DNA of 64,000 nt from positions 124,001 to 188,000 of the forward strand of contig CAVTYH010000001.1 in assembly GCA_963738835.1 (NCBI GenBank). Reading direction: 5' to 3'. Position numbers and translations under genes: made by a program. Shown here piece by piece: positions 37,571 to 46,376 of this stretch. This stretch comes from CAVTYH01 sp963738835 (GTDB taxonomy: Bacteria > Planctomycetota > Planctomycetia > Pirellulales > JADZDJ01). Every line of letters begins with the position of its first letter. The stretch's first letter is position 1. A model generated the notes under the pieces. The model was not told the origin of the DNA. It saw nothing but the letters and a program-made list of their open reading frames with translations, and made no database searches.

Positions 37571-37718
37571 CCGAACCGCTCGCCGCACAAATATCTCGGC
37601 TCCCCGGGCTATTTCCCTATTGGCTCGCAGAAAGCGCTCTCAAAAAGCCCTTTCTGACCAATGTGCGGCGTCTGAGTTAAAGCCTTGCAGTAAAACAATT
37701 TACTTGGGTCATCTTCAG

Positions 37719-37755
37719 CAGGATCACGGCCTCTTCCGCGGTCCTGCTTTTTTTG
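37719..37755 (+). terminator. Rho-independent terminator
   Basis: A 12-bp stem (GCAGGATCACGG against CCGCGGTCCTGC, one mismatch) with a six-base loop is followed by seven T. It probably ends the lipoprotein transcript. Confidence 0.8.
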
Positions 37756-37852
37756 CGCCCGGCCCTAGGCGCTAGAAACGTGAGGTACAGTTGGTGGAAC
37801 AGTTTTCGCAACCGTCCCAAAGCCCCAAGGCTTTCCAGTCTTTCCGAGGTGC

Positions 37853-37880
37853 TTGACAGCCGGTTGATGAGTGCTAACCT
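37853..37880 (+). promoter_or_regulatory. sigma-70-like promoter of the Cys-rich protein gene
   Basis: TTGACA at 37853-37858 and TAACCT at 37875-37880 have a spacer of 16 bases. Transcription would start about 205 bases before the start codon at 38093, leaving an unusually long leader. Confidence 0.4.
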
Positions 37881-38092
37881 AGCGTCCTAGCCTAGCTATT
37901 CGCGTTTGTTTGCGTAATCGGTAAAGCTTAAACAGGGCTAACTAAGCCGTTTAAGCCGACAGACGCGATCAGCATAGGACCTAGGATTTTGGTTCCTCGC
38001 TTGGCGGCCGTCCCAAGCGGGGGCAAACGTCGGACGGCACCGTTGTGAGTTTGTTACGCCAAGGTACCTGTTTTTTGTTGGAGGATTCGAGG

Positions 38093-38479
38093 ATGAACCG
38101 TACTTTAATTCTGGGCATCGCGATGTTCCTCGCGATCGTCGGCATCGCCCTTGTGGGCGGTGAAAAGGTGGCCGTCGCCGGTCACGGCTGCCACGGTTGC
38201 TGCTGCGGCGGCGACTGCTGCGGTGGTGGTGGATGCTGTGGTGGCGACTGCTGCTGCGGTGGATGCCATTGCCATGGTGGCTTGTTCCATCATCATCGTT
38301 GCCACGGCTGCTGCTGTGGTGGTTCGAGCTGCTGTGGTGGTTCGAGCTGCTGTGGTGGTGAGGCCGCTCCGGCCGCCGGTGGCGACAAGGGCGCTGCCCC
38401 TCCGCCGCCAGCCCCCATGACGTCGATCCAGAGCGATCGCGCTCCGTTCGCGTTCTCGACGGTTAGCTTCCGTCGATAG
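38093..38479 (+). CDS. secreted Gly/Cys-rich protein
   Basis: A 128-residue protein behind an AGGATTCGAGG ribosome site. A signal peptide (MNRTLILGIAMFLAIVGIAL, cleavage near VAVAG) precedes a mature part built almost entirely from Cys, Gly and His: repeats of CCCGGDCC and SSCCGG and a HHHRCHGC segment. About 30 Cys are in 70 residues, which suggests metal chelation or extensive disulfide cross-linking. A Pro-rich tail follows. It is followed by a strong terminator and a second, unrelated Cys-rich protein. No family is recognised. Confidence 0.7.
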   Translation: MNRTLILGIAMFLAIVGIALVGGEKVAVAGHGCHGCCCGGDCCGGGGCCGGDCCCGGCHCHGGLFHHHRCHGCCCGGSSCCGGSSCCGGEAAPAAGGDKGAAPPPPAPMTSIQSDRAPFAFSTVSFRR

Positions 38480-38540
38480 TTCTCGGCGAACTGGCCGGTG
38501 CATGCCCTGTGTGCCGGCCACGCCAATGAGATCATAAAGG

Positions 38541-38572
38541 CCGGGTCCCGTTTGTCGGGACCCGGTTTTTTT
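38541..38572 (+). terminator. Rho-independent terminator
   Basis: A perfect 10-bp stem CCGGGTCCCG/CGGGACCCGG with a five-base loop and seven T follows the Gly/Cys-rich protein gene by about 60 bases. Confidence 0.92.
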
Positions 38573-38755
38573 GTTGCGCGGGCAAAAACCACTCTGCCTA
38601 CCGTCCGTTCCAGACATTTGGTGCATTCTTGCCGCCACCGGCCGTGGGCCTGGTCGGTGTAACATCCTCCCGCCGGCCACGCTCTTTATCGTATACGGGC
38701 GAACGATGTGTTCGCCTGAAAACGATAACAGCTCCCATTTATGGAGGATTGCGTC

Positions 38756-39226
38756 ATGAAACGGTTTCATAAGATTGCTTTGTCGGTGGTGTTTGCTTTC
38801 GGTGTTGCACTGGTACTGGCTCCCTTGACCGCCGAAGCGAAGAGCAGCGGCTCGAAGGGCTCGTGCGGCAAGTCGTTCAACTGTTGCAAGAATTACTGCC
38901 AGAGCTATTGCGGCAGCTCGTGCTACAAGAACTACTGCTACGATTATTGCTGCCCCAGCTACTGCTACCCGACTTGTTGCTCGTCGTACTGCTGCCCGAC
39001 CTACTGCGAACCCGTGGTCGTCGAGAAGGTGATTGTCGAACCCCAGGTGGTTTGCCAACCGACGTACTGCACGCCGACCTACTGCACTCCCACGTGCTAC
39101 ACCCCCAGCTACTGCTCGAACTATTGCTCCAACTACTGCTACCCGTTCTGCGATTCTTGGAAGGGCTGCTTCCATAACAGTTGCGGCAGCAAGATGATTC
39201 ACACCAACTTCAAGAAAAGCAAGTAG
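38756..39226 (+). CDS. secreted Tyr/Cys-rich protein
   Basis: A 156-residue exported protein with signal peptide MKRFHKIALSVVFAFGVALV (cleavage near TAEAK). The mature protein repeats short C/Y units (NYCQSYCGSSC, YNYC-type, CCPTYC, PTYCTPTYCTPTC, SNYCSNYC), with more than 30 Cys and about 25 Tyr. This composition is like that of cross-linked structural or adhesive proteins; an envelope or surface role is inferred. The Cys-free segment VVVEKVIVEPQVV divides the protein into two repeat blocks. A terminator lies downstream at 39343. Confidence 0.72.
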   Translation: MKRFHKIALSVVFAFGVALVLAPLTAEAKSSGSKGSCGKSFNCCKNYCQSYCGSSCYKNYCYDYCCPSYCYPTCCSSYCCPTYCEPVVVEKVIVEPQVVCQPTYCTPTYCTPTCYTPSYCSNYCSNYCYPFCDSWKGCFHNSCGSKMIHTNFKKSK

Positions 39227-39342
39227 TCCGACGTTTAACGAGTCGTGTAACAATCGTTCTTCGGCTGAATCCGCGAAATATCCCTGTGATGCGGTGGCCC
39301 GATAGAAACCATGTTCACACTCGATCTCTCGTTCGCTTTGAC

Positions 39343-39385
39343 GCCGCTGCCGGAGGTTTTCTTTCGGCAGCGGCGATTTTGTTTT
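39343..39385 (+). terminator. Rho-independent terminator
   Basis: A stem GCCGCTGCCG/CGGCAGCGGC with a 12-base loop is followed by GATTTTGTTTTG. It lies about 115 bases past the Tyr/Cys-rich gene. Confidence 0.8.
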
Positions 39386-39511
39386 GTAATCGCGCTGTGA
39401 ACGGGCGCTCGGCGAATGCAAAATGCAAAGTGAAGTAGGTAGAATGAAGGCAGCAGTTTTTGCCTTCAGTTGTTCGTTCTGCCGTCTGCCTTCTGCTTTC
39501 AGCCTTTCCTC

Positions 39512-41398
39512 ATGGCCGATCTCATTGCCCAAGGCCCTGAATTCTCGCAGCGTTGGCGACGCAGTTTGCCGACCGACAAGTCGGTCACCGTCGGCCGCCA
39601 ATCGGGAGTTTGGTCGACGCCCTGGGACGATCACATCTCGCGCCAGCATGTCCAGATAACTTGGAACGGCACACGACTGCTCGTCGAGAGAATGCCGGCG
39701 GCGCGCAATCCTGTGTTTGCCCACGGTAAGGCGGAAACCACTTTCAAGATCGCGCCGGGCGAACACTTCGTCATCGGCAACACCACGTTTACGCTCTCGA
39801 GCGAAAAGATGCAGGTAACGCTCGACGCCCCGCATCCCGATCGAGAGCAAATCTTCAGCGCGGCCGAATTGCAGCAGGTCTCGTTTCGCAATGCTCATCA
39901 GCGCATCGAGCTGTTGAGCCGCTTGCCGGAAGTCATCAAAAATGCGGCCAGCGAAAACGAATTGTTCGTGCGGCTGGTCAACTTGCTGCTGGCCGGCGTG
40001 CCACAGGCCGATGCCGCGGCCCTCGTGGCGGTCGATATTAGCAGTGGGTGGCTGGGGTCGAGTGCCGCCGAGCCCCCAGGTGTTGACTCGCTGGGGGCTC
40101 CCGTTGGTCGACCCCAGCCACCCGACGATGCTATTTCTGCTTCCAACCCCAGCCACGCAGCCACTACCCCGTCCGTTCGTGTCCTGCATTGGGATCGCCG
40201 CCGTCTGGCCGGAACCGCATTTCAGCCTAGCCAGCGTTTGATCCAGCAAAGCCTCGCCAAGCACGAAACCGTGCTGCACACCTGGACCGGTTCGCAGGCT
40301 AAAGATTACACCGAATCGGAAAGCATCGATTGGGCCTACTGCACGCCGCTGCCCGGCGATGCTTGCCGCGGCTGGGCGCTGTACGTGGCGGGCCGATTCG
40401 GTTTCAGCGCCGGGCGATTCAGGACATTCCGACGCTTCCGATTTGCGCGACGACATTAAGTTCACCGAAATGGCCGCCGCCACGCTCAGCAGCTTGCGCG
40501 AGCTGAATCGACTTGGCCGCCAGCAGGCCGGCCTCAGCCAGTTCTTTGCTCCCATCGTGATGGAAGCGCTGGCCACGGACGATCCCGAGCGGGTTCTGGC
40601 GCGCGCGAAACCGAAGTCGCCGTGCTGTTTTGCGACCTCCGCGGTTTCTCGCGCACCAGCGAACGCAGCGCCAGCGATTTGCTGGGCCTCTTGGAACGCG
40701 TCAGCAAAGCGCTCGGCGTGATGACGCACCAGATTCTCGATCACGGCGGCGTGGTGGGTGATTTTCAAGGCGACGCCGCCATGGGCTTCTGGGGTTGGCC
40801 GCTGCCGCAGAGCGATGCTTCGTACCGGGCCGCCCAGGCCGCGCTGGGCATTCGCGCCCAGTTCGAAGCGGCAGCCATGCAGCCCGAGCATCCGCTGGCC
40901 GATTTCCGCGTCGGCATTGGCGTTGCCACCGGTCGTGCCGTCGCCGGCAAAATTGGCACTGCCGATCACGTGAAAGTCACCGTGTTCGGTCCGGTCGTGA
41001 ATCTGGCGGCGCGGCTGGAATCGATGACCCGCTTTGTGAACGCTTCGATTTTGCTCGATCCCGCCACGGCCAAAATTTTGCGCCAGCGGATGCCGCCGGA
41101 GTTGGGCCGCCTTCGCCGAGTGGCCATCGTGCGGCCTTACGGATTGAAATCGGCCGTGGAAATCAGCGAGCTCTTGCCACCGCAGCACGAATACTCTGAA
41201 CTGACCGACGAAAACCTGCGCGATTACGAAGCCGCCCTCGATGCGTTCATCGCCGGCCAGTGGTCGCAAACTCTCGACCTCTTGCACCGCGTGCCCGCCG
41301 AAGACCGCGTGAAAGATTTCCTGACCGTTTTCATCGCCCAACACCACCGCACCCCGCCCGCCAACTGGGACGGCGTGGTGGTGCTGGAATCGAAGTGA
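39512..41398 (+). CDS. FHA domain-class III nucleotide cyclase, frameshifted
   Basis: Starts at ATG 39512. An FHA domain (VTVGRQSGVW, DHISRQHVQITWNG) occupies the first 100 residues, then a GAF-like middle (LSRLPEVIKNAASENELFVR) and a C-terminal cyclase catalytic domain: VAVLFCDLRGFSRTSERSAS with the metal-binding Asp, GGVVGDFQGDAAMGFWGWPL with the second Asp, and VGIGVATGRAVAGKIG. Frame changes near 40400 and 40600 are needed to read through. An 83-base palindromic repeat lies in frame within the middle domain. Adenylate and guanylate specificity cannot be told apart here. Confidence 0.85.
40046..40123. repeat. palindromic repeat inside the cyclase gene
   Basis: Perfect 16-bp arms (GGGTGGCTGGGGTCGA at 40046-40061 and its complement at 40108-40123) enclose a second perfect 10-bp pair (GAGCCCCCAG at 40070-40079 with CTGGGGGCTC at 40091-40100). 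The sequence keeps the reading frame and adds about 26 low-complexity residues to the protein. Confidence 0.85.
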
Positions 41399-41499
41399 CA
41401 TCGGGTCCGTTGTCCGTGGTCCGTAGTCCGTTGCAGTCAAGAACAGGCCGTCTCTCGTCAACAACTGACAACGGACCACGGACCACGGACACGCGTCAA

Positions 41500-41669
41500 C
41501 AGACGCGCACGCACAAAAATAAAAATCGAGGCGGCGATGTTTGGAAAACGAGTCTGGAAAACTAGGCATTTTCGCAAAACATCGCCGCCTCATTGCCGCT
41601 TTGTAAATTGCAAGTCGATTGCACATTGTCATTTCTCTCGTAATTTCCCGAGCCGATTTGTACGAGCGC
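41500..41669 (-). repeat. structured hairpin element, copy A
   Basis: A 15-bp perfect inverted repeat (GAGGCGGCGATGTTT at 41528-41542, complement at 41577-41591) encloses a loop region with CTGGAAAA and AGGC. A second partial copy of the arm (TTGCCGC) follows at 41594-41600, then TGCAAGTCGATTGCA-type sequence. On the minus strand the hairpin is followed by CGATTTTTATTTTT, like a terminator. It is homologous over about 165 bases to copy B at 41835. Confidence 0.7.
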
Positions 41670-41834
41670 TGTGCCTGCCCGAGGCGACATACCCGGCCGC
41701 GAAACTCGGGAGGTCTCGCTTGTCTTGCGAGTCCTGAAGTGCAAGCTCTCTTGGCAATTCCCAGTGCCGCTCGGCAAGCGGCACCTACCGTTTGCCGAGT
41801 TTGCAATCGCCTTCTTGCATCATCGCGACCGCGG

Positions 41835-42005
41835 ACAGACGCACGCAGCGAAAAAAGTCCGAAATCGAGGGTAAAGTGTTGGAAGAAAAAGCCTGGAAAA
41901 TAAGGCGAATTTTCAAAACACTTTACCCTGACTTTACCCGCGCCAGATGCAAGTCGATTGCAAAATAATTCTTTGCTCGTAAATTTCCGCGTCGGCTTGC
42001 ATCGG
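41835..42005 (-). repeat. structured hairpin element, copy B
   Basis: A 13-bp inverted repeat (AGGGTAAAGTGTT at 41868-41880, complement at 41917-41929) has different sequence from copy A but the same position, the same CTGGAAAA/AGGC loop, the same following partial arm copy (CTTTACCC at 41932-41939) and the same TGCAAGTCGATTGCA block. The arms have therefore changed together between the copies. Confidence 0.7.
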
Positions 42006-42087
42006 TCGATTGCCTCTCCGATGTCAAAGATCGCTTCGGGCTGCCGACCGTACCTGCCTGCAGAACCCGTCGCAGTTCCAGTCGAAG

Positions 42088-42117
42088 ATTATAGTGTACA
42101 TAGGTATCAATTTTCAA
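42088..42117 (-). promoter_or_regulatory. strong sigma-70-like promoter reading into the hairpin elements
   Basis: On the minus strand TTGAAA (42117-42112) and a perfect TATAAT (42093-42088) are separated by 18 bases, the spacer ending in CTATGTACAC. It points towards the two hairpin elements; no protein gene follows in that direction for over 600 bases. Confidence 0.6.
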
Positions 42118-42265
42118 CCGGCGTTTTGGGCCAACCCAATTTTTAACCGCAGAGTGCGCAGAGAGGCAATCCGGCAAATCAGACGTTTGCAAAGCGACCG
42201 ACGAAAGTTCGCCGGCTTCTATCCCGGAGGGATGTCAGCGCGGCACACAAGATTTAATCGTTCGT

Positions 42266-43450
42266 TCAGGGCAATTGGAAAGCTAGATTGCCGCTCGCAT
42301 CCCAGGTTTCAATCGCGCATTTGGTCAGCGATTTGCGGAGTTGGACCGCCGCCGCCTCGGAAATGTGCGGTCCGACGCTAAGAGATTCCAAATTCACCAG
42401 CGGAGTTAGTTTCAGCAGACCTGCATCGGTGACAGGCGTGGCATGAATATCGAGGCGGCGCAGCGACTTGATTTTGGCCACCTCCTGGATATCGGCATCA
42501 GAGATTACCGAATTGTTCAATATGAGAATTTGGAGATTGGTTAGCGCCGCCAGAGCAGACAAGTTTCGGTCGCCGTTGCCTACGACTTGGAGTTGAAGTG
42601 TCTTCAAGTTTTTCAACGTGGCTACATGTCCCAGTCCAGCGGGCGAAATCGGCGACGCACCCAACGCCAAATAACGCAGCTTGGCGAGACCACTCAAGTA
42701 TTCAAGTCCATCGTCATTGGCGATGATGTCTGGAAGTTGCAACTCCTCCAGGTTTGTCAACCGTGACAGGTGCCTGAGGCCGTCGGTGTCGATCGTTGGA
42801 CCTGCTACAAAAAAAAGTCGCTTCAGGTTTGAATTTCCCGAAATGTGTTTCAGACCGTCGGCCGTGATGTTAGTTCGGATAATTTGCAGATATTGCAGAG
42901 CGGGCAACTTACCGAGCGATTGCAGTGTGGCGTCTGAAACGGTTGCGCCCGACAAGATCAACACGGCCAGATCTGGATTTGAATTGAAATAAGCCAGTCC
43001 TTCCGCGGTTACGCTCGTGTCTTGGAGGGCCAAAGAGTGGAGCTTTTGAATACCGGCGAGTTTCGCCGCACCGGCGTCGGTGATCCCGCGCCCACTTATA
43101 GCGACATCCTGTAATTTGGGCAGTTCGAGAAGCTGAGCTAAATCGCGGTCGGTCATCGTGCTGGAGGCATAGCCGTTCACAGCCGCCACCGACGAAAATG
43201 CATCGTCGCCAATAATCCAGCGCAGCGGTTTCCACCCATAAGGCGATCGATCGGCAGCAGACTTGCCTTCAGCAATTTGCCAATCGTAGTAAATGGTGCA
43301 GCCCAGCGCCTGAAGCTGCGCTACGATCTGTCGTTGGTGATGAATTCGAACCAGCGTGCTCGTCAGCCAGCCGAAAAACACGCCAAGAATGGCCGTGGCG
43401 ATCAGCAAAGTTCGCAATTTGAAACGTGGCCGCCAGTTCATAGCAAACAT
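42266..43450 (-). CDS. membrane-anchored leucine-rich repeat protein
   Basis: A 394-residue protein. The N-terminus (RFKLRTLLIATAILGVFFGW) is a membrane anchor typical of planctomycete proteins. From residue 105 at least ten LRR units of about 23-24 residues run to the C-terminus (LPKLQDVAISGRGITDAGAA, IQKLHSLALQDTSVTAEGLA, LTNLQILILNNSVISDADIQ, IKSLRRLDIHATPVTDAGLL). LRR arrays form protein-binding surfaces; no partner is indicated. The LRR subtype, with G-I/V-T-D-A-G-L motifs, is of the bacterial cysteine-containing-like class without the Cys. Confidence 0.85.
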   Translation of the reverse strand: MFAMNWRPRFKLRTLLIATAILGVFFGWLTSTLVRIHHQRQIVAQLQALGCTIYYDWQIAEGKSAADRSPYGWKPLRWIIGDDAFSSVAAVNGYASSTMTDRDLAQLLELPKLQDVAISGRGITDAGAAKLAGIQKLHSLALQDTSVTAEGLAYFNSNPDLAVLILSGATVSDATLQSLGKLPALQYLQIIRTNITADGLKHISGNSNLKRLFFVAGPTIDTDGLRHLSRLTNLEELQLPDIIANDDGLEYLSGLAKLRYLALGASPISPAGLGHVATLKNLKTLQLQVVGNGDRNLSALAALTNLQILILNNSVISDADIQEVAKIKSLRRLDIHATPVTDAGLLKLTPLVNLESLSVGPHISEAAAVQLRKSLTKCAIETWDASGNLAFQLP

Positions 43451-43524
43451 TCTAACCCACGCACCAACAGTAAACGATGCAGAAGGCTATCGGCGGGTGG
43501 CATGCCCACGGCACGCAGCGTAGC

Positions 43525-43543
43525 CCAGTCTCTCCGAGACTGG
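43525..43543. repeat. AGTCTCTCCGAGACT palindrome
   Basis: CCAGTCTC and GAGACTGG form a perfect 8-bp stem over a TCC loop. The same core appears at 55940, 55964 and 56344 with different but matching flanks. Confidence 0.65.
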
Positions 43544-43633
43544 CAAGCGAGTTTCGGAGCGATTCGCGCACAGTATCCAGGTCTCGGATCGAAAACCGCG
43601 GTTGGGCGATGATCAGTTAAATACTGTCACGGG

Positions 43634-44938
43634 TCAATGAGCGGCATTTGTTTCCAGCCCGGCCCGTTCGACAACGGCCGTGTTGTTGGCCTTGTCTGTT
43701 TCGGCGACGGTGTTCATCAAGTCGACAGCCACGAACAACCGGGTGAAGGGGGTCGATCGACCATCGGCCCCGTCCATCTTCAAAGCCGCTTGCGGCAACC
43801 GCAGGGTGACTTCTCCTGATTGGCCGGCGGCCAGCGATTTCACCTCGACCACCCCCCGCGGTGCATCGGCAGATAACTTGTCATCGATACCCGCCAGCAC
43901 GCCCACTTGGAATCTAGCTGCGGCGTCGGTGCCTTGGTTACGGAACTTCACGGTGTAAGCAGGTCCAGCCACCAACGTGGCGGGGGACGCCAGTTGAATG
44001 TCTTCCAGCACCAGATCGGCGGCGCTGGCGATAACCGGTTTTGCAGTGGTGGTTACTATGGAGTTAGTCGCTGGGATCGGTCCTGTACTGCCGACGGTCG
44101 GGTCGCCCATGCCAACCACCGGTACGCTGCTGGACGTGATCACTTGCCCGGATGGAAATTGATTGATTGGCCCGTTATTGATTCGCCCAGTAATAATAGG
44201 CACTGTGCCGCCACCAGAGGTTTTCCCACTTCCGCCGGTGCCGCCTGCGTTGCCGGCCGTGGCGGCCTTGAGGTCCGCATCGGCCTTGTCCTTGGCGGCC
44301 GTGGAAGCGTTAACTTTCGCGATGGCGGCGTTGTTACTGGCATTGTATAGACCAACCCCTACACCAGCGTTTTCGACCGCCTTTTGCGCGCTCTGGACGG
44401 CCGCCAAATTTTCGGGGGTCGGGGATTTCGCATATGCAGTACTCGCGGCATCGGATTTAGCAAACGCCTGGTCATACTTCGCTTGCGCGCTTCCGACTTG
44501 CCCCCGGGCGACCGACGCGGCGTTCTGGGCGTCAACGTAGGCCTTGTCGGCGGCGGCCTTGGCCGCCTGGGCGTCCATCACAGCCTTGGAGTCGACCTTC
44601 TTGTCCGCTTTCTTGGAGACACCTTTGTCGTTATTGAGCTTTTGCAGAGGCGTATCCGTTTTCTTGGACAGGCCTTCCTTTAATCCCGCGGTCGGGTTGA
44701 GAGGCGCCGGGTCAACTTTCACTGGTTTGTCTTGGTGCTTATCTTGTTTGTCGTTTTGTTTGTCTTGGTGCTTGTCCTGACCGCTCGTTTGACTATTGCC
44801 CTGATTGTTCCCTTGATTGTTGCTTCCTCGGTTGTTGCTTTGATTGTTGTTGCCTTGGTGCTTCGGATCTGCTTGAGTCGAGCCGCCAATCACCAGAGCT
44901 AGACCGAGCGCGCCGACCATCCACGTAAACCGTTGCAT
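43634..44938 (-). CDS. exported low-complexity protein with CARDB-like domain
   Basis: A 434-residue protein from ATG 44938. After the signal peptide (MQRFTWMVGALGLALVIGGS) comes an Asn/Gln-rich stretch (NNQSNNRGSNNQGNNQGN), then KHQDKQNDKQDKHQDK repeats, an Ala/Lys/Asp helical segment probably forming a coiled coil (residues about 110-230), and a C-terminal CARDB-like adhesion domain (VLEDIQLASPATLVAGPAYT, FRNQGTDAAARFQVGVLAG, ETDKANNTAVVERAGL). Such layouts are seen in surface or stalk proteins. Repeats may make its length variable. Confidence 0.75.
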   Translation of the reverse strand: MQRFTWMVGALGLALVIGGSTQADPKHQGNNNQSNNRGSNNQGNNQGNSQTSGQDKHQDKQNDKQDKHQDKPVKVDPAPLNPTAGLKEGLSKKTDTPLQKLNNDKGVSKKADKKVDSKAVMDAQAAKAAADKAYVDAQNAASVARGQVGSAQAKYDQAFAKSDAASTAYAKSPTPENLAAVQSAQKAVENAGVGVGLYNASNNAAIAKVNASTAAKDKADADLKAATAGNAGGTGGSGKTSGGGTVPIITGRINNGPINQFPSGQVITSSSVPVVGMGDPTVGSTGPIPATNSIVTTTAKPVIASAADLVLEDIQLASPATLVAGPAYTVKFRNQGTDAAARFQVGVLAGIDDKLSADAPRGVVEVKSLAAGQSGEVTLRLPQAALKMDGADGRSTPFTRLFVAVDLMNTVAETDKANNTAVVERAGLETNAAH

Positions 44939-45200
44939 GGGAACTCCCTTTGCTGCGTGGCAGCGTTTGGTTGAAGTGGGATGGTCAGATTTGATTAGGT
45001 GACTGTCCCGGAAAGAGAGAAGAAGCGCGGGAACAGTCAGGAAAGGAAAACGGCCATCCGGCCATATGAGCAAGCTCGATTGTATGAGCGTGTCGATCGA
45101 AGTCAATGAGTTGCGAATCGCTCTGCGGCGGGGACCAATTCCAACCACTTGGTCGGTGTCCGTTTCTGACACTTGTGCAGTCAATCTTTCGCTACTCGTT

Positions 45201-45647
45201 CTACTTTGTAGGCGGTCCGGCGACGGTCCAACGGATGACGTAGTAAATCGCTGGCGTGTCGCCGATGTTTTTGACGCCATGCGGGTCGCCGCTAGCTGCG
45301 AAAATCACGGAACCCGGGCCGACGCGTTGCGGCTGGCCGTCGACTTGGGTTTCGACGGTGCCTTCTTTGACGATCACCAACTCTTCATCCACTTGCGGAC
45401 GCGGCGGGTGCGTGGCGTCGCCGGGGTTGACGGTCGAGATGTGGCACTCGAGCATTGCGAGCATTGCGGTGCGGCCATCGAACAGTTGTCGCTTCGAGCC
45501 GTACTTGGCGGTTTGCGCTTCAATTTTATTCACGTCGAAGACGGCCGACTTGATAACGGGCTTGGCAGGCGTCTGCGCCCAGGCGACAGCCGCCAAGGTC
45601 GTGAGCGCGGCGGCGGAAGCAATGGCCAATTCTCGGCGAGTAAACAT
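45201..45647 (-). CDS. exported cupin domain protein
   Basis: A 148-residue protein with a twin-arginine-like signal (MFTRRELAIASAAALTTLAA, cleavage after AWA). The cupin barrel carries HPPRPQVDEELVIVKEGTVE (motif 1, with one His and Glu) and GPGSVIFAASGDPHGVKNIG (motif 2, with His). Metal-binding is plausible because a His-Glu-His set is present. The substrate is unknown. Confidence 0.85.
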   Translation of the reverse strand: MFTRRELAIASAAALTTLAAVAWAQTPAKPVIKSAVFDVNKIEAQTAKYGSKRQLFDGRTAMLAMLECHISTVNPGDATHPPRPQVDEELVIVKEGTVETQVDGQPQRVGPGSVIFAASGDPHGVKNIGDTPAIYYVIRWTVAGPPTK

Positions 45648-45695
45648 TGCTACTTTCTCCCTTCAGGTCTTACATGAGTTGAAAACTGTTTCAGA

Positions 45696-45731
45696 CCCCT
45701 CACCCCAGCCCTCTCTCAAAGGGCGAGGGAG
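45696..45731. repeat. CCCTCACCCC palindromic repeat
   Basis: CCCTCACCCCAGCCCTCTCT is followed by CAAAGGGCGAGGGA; it is nearly identical to the copy at 59328. Confidence 0.65.
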
Positions 45732-45750
45732 CATGTATTGAAACAGCTTC

Positions 45751-45975
45751 TTAGCCCACCAGCCAGTGGTAAACAACGTACAAACACAGCGCCGTGCCGA
45801 TGATGATCAGCCACGATTTGCGGGCCGGCCGGACGTCTTCGTCGGAGAGATACTCTTCGCAATGTGGGCAGCGCTCGGCGTCTTCGTAAATTTCAGCGCC
45901 GCAGTGCGGACAGGGGAGGGTCGGTACCGTGGAGTCGCCGAATTCGTCAAAATCAACGTCGTCGCTGGCCGGCAT
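45751..45975 (-). CDS. small zinc-ribbon membrane protein
   Basis: A 74-residue protein with an acidic start, a double CxxC zinc ribbon (LPCPHCGAEIYEDAERCPHC) and one C-terminal membrane helix (WLIIIGTALCLYVVYHWLVG). Two-CxxC ribbons of this kind are frequent in planctomycetes, with unknown function. Confidence 0.8.
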   Translation of the reverse strand: MPASDDVDFDEFGDSTVPTLPCPHCGAEIYEDAERCPHCEEYLSDEDVRPARKSWLIIIGTALCLYVVYHWLVG

Positions 45976-46295
45976 TTTTCACCACGGAAACACAGAGATC
46001 ACGGGAGCCAGAACACAGAGATCACGGGAGCCAGAGCAGGTGAAGGGCAATTGAGCAAAAATCTTTTTGATTGGGAAGAGGGAATCAAAACTCGCGCAGA
46101 GACAGAGACGCTGAGAAGCGCAGAGATGCAGGCCAAGATCACCCCAAGTCGCAAAGGCACGAAGAGAAAAAGAGAATTTTGATTTCTCTGCGCCTTTGCG
46201 TCTTAGCGTGAAATCAATATGCAAGCTCCGCGCACTCTGCGTCTCTGCGCGAACAATTTGCCGAGTGCGGATTCCAGATTGTTTGCCAGCTTGGT

Positions 46296-46349
46296 GCAGC
46301 GGCCGGGCTCGGCCCGGTGCTGAGCGCGGAGCAAGCTCCGCCGCTACAC
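46296..46349. repeat. GCGGCCGGGCTCGG...TCCGCCGCTACAC element
   Basis: This is an inverted copy of the element at 47942: it contains GCCGGGCTCGGCCCGG and GCGCGGAGCAAGCTCCGC. Both have internal GAGC-TTGCTC and GGGCCGAGCCC palindromes. Confidence 0.65.
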
Positions 46350-46376
46350 GGATGTGGTTTGCACTCTAGCCGCTGG

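Larger units (their letters stand above)
37571..38092. other. intergenic region with terminator, promoter and long leader
   Basis: No gene is supported. It holds a terminator (37719), a promoter-like pair (37853) and a leader of about 200 bases with potential hairpins such as CTTAAAC...GTTTAAG near 37926-37955 and GCTTGG...CCAAGC near 38000-38020, ahead of the Cys-rich protein gene. Confidence 0.5.
41399..42265. other. gene-free region with paired structured elements
   Basis: No gene is supported. It contains GGACCACGGAC-type direct repeats (41404-41494), two copies of a structured hairpin element (41500 and 41835) and a strong minus-strand promoter (42088). The short readings that exist coincide with the repeats and are probably not translated. 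Confidence 0.6.

Noticed and set aside
41537..41737. A reading beginning MFGKRVWKTRHF in copy A of the hairpin element
   Set aside because: The equivalent reading in copy B is stopped, changes follow the hairpin arms rather than codons, and there is no ribosome site.
38105..41806. A 1233-codon open reading on the minus strand
   Set aside because: It runs antisense through the two Cys-rich protein genes and the cyclase, its translation is low-complexity and matches no domain, and the plus-strand genes have signal peptides, terminators and known domains.
43634..45280. A longer start for the CARDB-like protein at 45280
   Set aside because: The 114 extra residues look random, whereas a clear signal peptide starts at 44938.
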